Assembly (NCBI GenBank): GCA_051000715.1
Contig: JBPCOB010000184.1
Coordinates: forward strand, 1 to 7,409
Reading direction: 5' to 3'
Length of the DNA: 7,409 bases
DNA from: JBPCOB01 sp051000715
GTDB lineage: Bacteria; Actinomycetota; Actinomycetes; JALYNC01
Below, one piece after another: positions 6,162 to 7,409 of this stretch (the stretch's first letter is position 1; every line of letters begins with the position of its first letter). The notes beneath the pieces are model-generated. The model did no database searches, had not been told where the DNA came from, and saw nothing but the letters and a program-made list of their open reading frames with translations. A program made the translations under genes and the position numbers.

Positions 6162-7409
6162 CCGGCCAGCGCCCGTTCGACATCGGCGACCGTGAGCCAC
6201 TGGAGCGGGGCGAGCACCTTGGCAACCTGCGGCGCGAATGCGGGGGAGGCGGTGACGACCTCGCGGGTCGGGCCCTCGGCGACCACCTCCCCGTCGGCGA
6301 GCACGACCGTGCGGGTGCTCACCTCGGCGGCTAGCTCGACGTCGTGGGTGGCGAGGACGACGGCGTGCCCGTCGGCCGCCAGCCCGCGAAGCAGCTCGAC
6401 GAGGACTGACTTGGTGGCGTAGTCCAGCCCACGGGTCGGCTCGTCCAGCAGCAGCAGCGGCGGTGACCCGGCCAGTACGACGGACAGGGCGAGGGTGAGC
6501 CGCTGTCCCTCGGAGAGGTCCCGAGGGTGGAAGCTCGGGTCGATGTCCGACGCGAACCGGTGGAGCAGTGCCGCCGTGGTGCCGGCCGGGGCGTCGGCAT
6601 CGTCGTCCGCGCTCCGGCACTCCTCGGCCACCGTGGCGGCGTAGAGCAGGTCGCCCGGTGACTGCGGCACCAGCCCCACCCGGCGTACGACGTCACGGGC
6701 CGGCCGTCCCGAGACCGGCGCTCCCGCCACCGTCAGCTCGCCAGATGACGGGATCTGCAGGCCCACCAGGCAGGACAACAACGTGGACTTCCCCGCCCCG
6801 TTCCGGCCCATCAGCGCGACTACCTCGCCGGCCCGCACGTCGAGGTCGACCGAGCGCAGCGCCACGACGTCGCCGTAGCGTGCGCTCAGCGCCCGCACCC
6901 GGGCTACCGGAGTGCCGAGGCTGCGCGCCGCAGCCGCGGGAGCCGGTGGTACGGCGGCCAGCCGGTTCTGTAGCGCAGCCGCGTGACGGCGGGCGTCCCG
7001 GACCGAGAGCGGCAATGGCGACCAGCCCGCCAGTCGAGCGAGGCGGACCACCGGCGGCGCGACCGGCGCGGTGGCGAGCACGACCGCCGGCGGGCCGACC
7101 TCGAGGGGTCGGCCGCCGCCCGGGACGTGGACGACCCGGTCGGCGTACTGGACCACGCGCTCCAGCCGGTGCTCGGCGAGCAGCACGGTCAGGCCCAGGT
7201 CGTGGACCAGCCGGGTCAGCGCCGCGAGCACCTCCTCGGCGGCCTGCGGGTCGAGGGCCGAGGTGGGCTCGTCCAGAACCAGCACCCGGGGCGCCGGGGT
7301 GAGCGCCGCGCCGATCGCCACCCGCTGCTGCTGGCCGCCTGAGAGCGTGGCCAGGGGGCGAGCGCGCAGCTCCACCAGTCCCAGCAGGTCGAGCGTCTCT
7401 TCCACCCGC
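6158..7409 (-). CDS. ECF transporter fused double ATPase (EcfA-EcfA), 5' end off window
   Basis: Cytoplasmic energising subunit with two ABC nucleotide-binding domains in one chain. About 416 residues are visible, and the reading frame stays open to the right edge, so the true start and the Walker A and Q-loop of the first domain are beyond the window. Counting from the Val at 7405, domain 1 shows signature LSGGQQQR (21-28), Walker B VLVLDEPTSALD (41-52) and H-loop LLAEHRLE (75-82). An Ala/Pro-rich linker spans about 105-165. Domain 2 is complete: Walker A GRNGAGKST (200-208), Q-loop LVPQSP (245-250), variant signature DLSEGQRLTLAL (296-307), Walker B LLLLDEPTRGLD (317-328) and H-loop LATHDVEL (351-358). 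Two domains in one chain and the C-terminus (FAPQVAKVL...LTVADVERAL) fit actinobacterial ECF ATPases. It overlaps the S-component gene by 4 bp (ATGA). The T component is not visible and probably lies upstream. Confidence 0.93.
   Translation of the reverse strand, partial: RVEETLDLLGLVELRARPLATLSGGQQQRVAIGAALTPAPRVLVLDEPTSALDPQAAEEVLAALTRLVHDLGLTVLLAEHRLERVVQYADRVVHVPGGGRPLEVGPPAVVLATAPVAPPVVRLARLAGWSPLPLSVRDARRHAAALQNRLAAVPPAPAAAARSLGTPVARVRALSARYGDVVALRSVDLDVRAGEVVALMGRNGAGKSTLLSCLVGLQIPSSGELTVAGAPVSGRPARDVVRRVGLVPQSPGDLLYAATVAEECRSADDDADAPAGTTAALLHRFASDIDPSFHPRDLSEGQRLTLALSVVLAGSPPLLLLDEPTRGLDYATKSVLVELLRGLAADGHAVVLATHDVELAAEVSTRTVVLADGEVVAEGPTREVVTASPAFAPQVAKVLAPLQWLTVADVERALAG

Noticed and set aside
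6162..6620. Extended N-terminus of the S-component reading frame into the ATPase gene
   Set aside because: The extra residues are Arg/Pro-rich and overlap the well-conserved second ATPase domain; the ATG at 6161 with ATGA coupling explains the start better.
1..7409. Search for CRISPR arrays, tRNAs, IS ends, phage genes or a defence system
   Set aside because: No spaced direct repeats, tRNA-like cloverleaf, transposase or defence-type domain was recognised; nearly every base is explained by housekeeping or cofactor genes.

Overview
The window is a very GC-rich stretch (about 70 % by eye), densely packed with genes that have strongly G/C-biased third codon positions, GTG as well as ATG starts, few Shine-Dalgarno sequences and 4-8 bp gene overlaps. 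This is the style of a high-GC actinobacterium (Actinomycetota). The sequence alone does not fix the genus. I see no IS element, phage gene, tRNA, rRNA or CRISPR array; this looks like core chromosome.

Layout. (1) 1-1079, minus: pepA, leucyl aminopeptidase, with its C-terminal part beyond the left edge. (2) 1086-1170: short divergent promoter region. (3) 1171-2268, plus: gcvT, the glycine-cleavage T protein, probably read from a leaderless mRNA. It overlaps by 4 bp with a shikimate-kinase-like P-loop kinase (2265-2801, plus). (4) 2805-7409, minus: a compact five-gene run, transcribed right to left. It consists of a fused double-ATPase of an ECF (energy-coupling factor) transporter (5' end off the right edge), an ECF-type membrane S component (ATGA overlap), cobT, cobS (8 bp overlap) and a DUF421/YetF-type membrane protein. 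The two convergent blocks meet with only 3 bp between their stop codons.

How the genes work together. CobT activates the lower ligand (alpha-ribazole phosphate from a base such as dimethylbenzimidazole). CobS joins it to adenosylcobinamide-GDP, the last steps of nucleotide-loop assembly of cobamides. The ECF transporter genes immediately upstream, in the same orientation, suggest uptake of a corrinoid, a corrinoid precursor or a lower-ligand base feeding this assembly; the substrate is inferred from context only. The transporter's T component and CobU are not in the window. GcvT serves one-carbon/glycine metabolism with GcvP, GcvH and Lpd, none of which is here. The small kinase and the DUF421 protein have no obvious pathway link to their neighbours.

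I do not find strong evidence for an undescribed system. The items most worth a second look are the ECF-cobT-cobS-DUF421 operon without cobU, the coupling of gcvT to a diverged shikimate-kinase-like gene, and a changed conserved motif in CobT.
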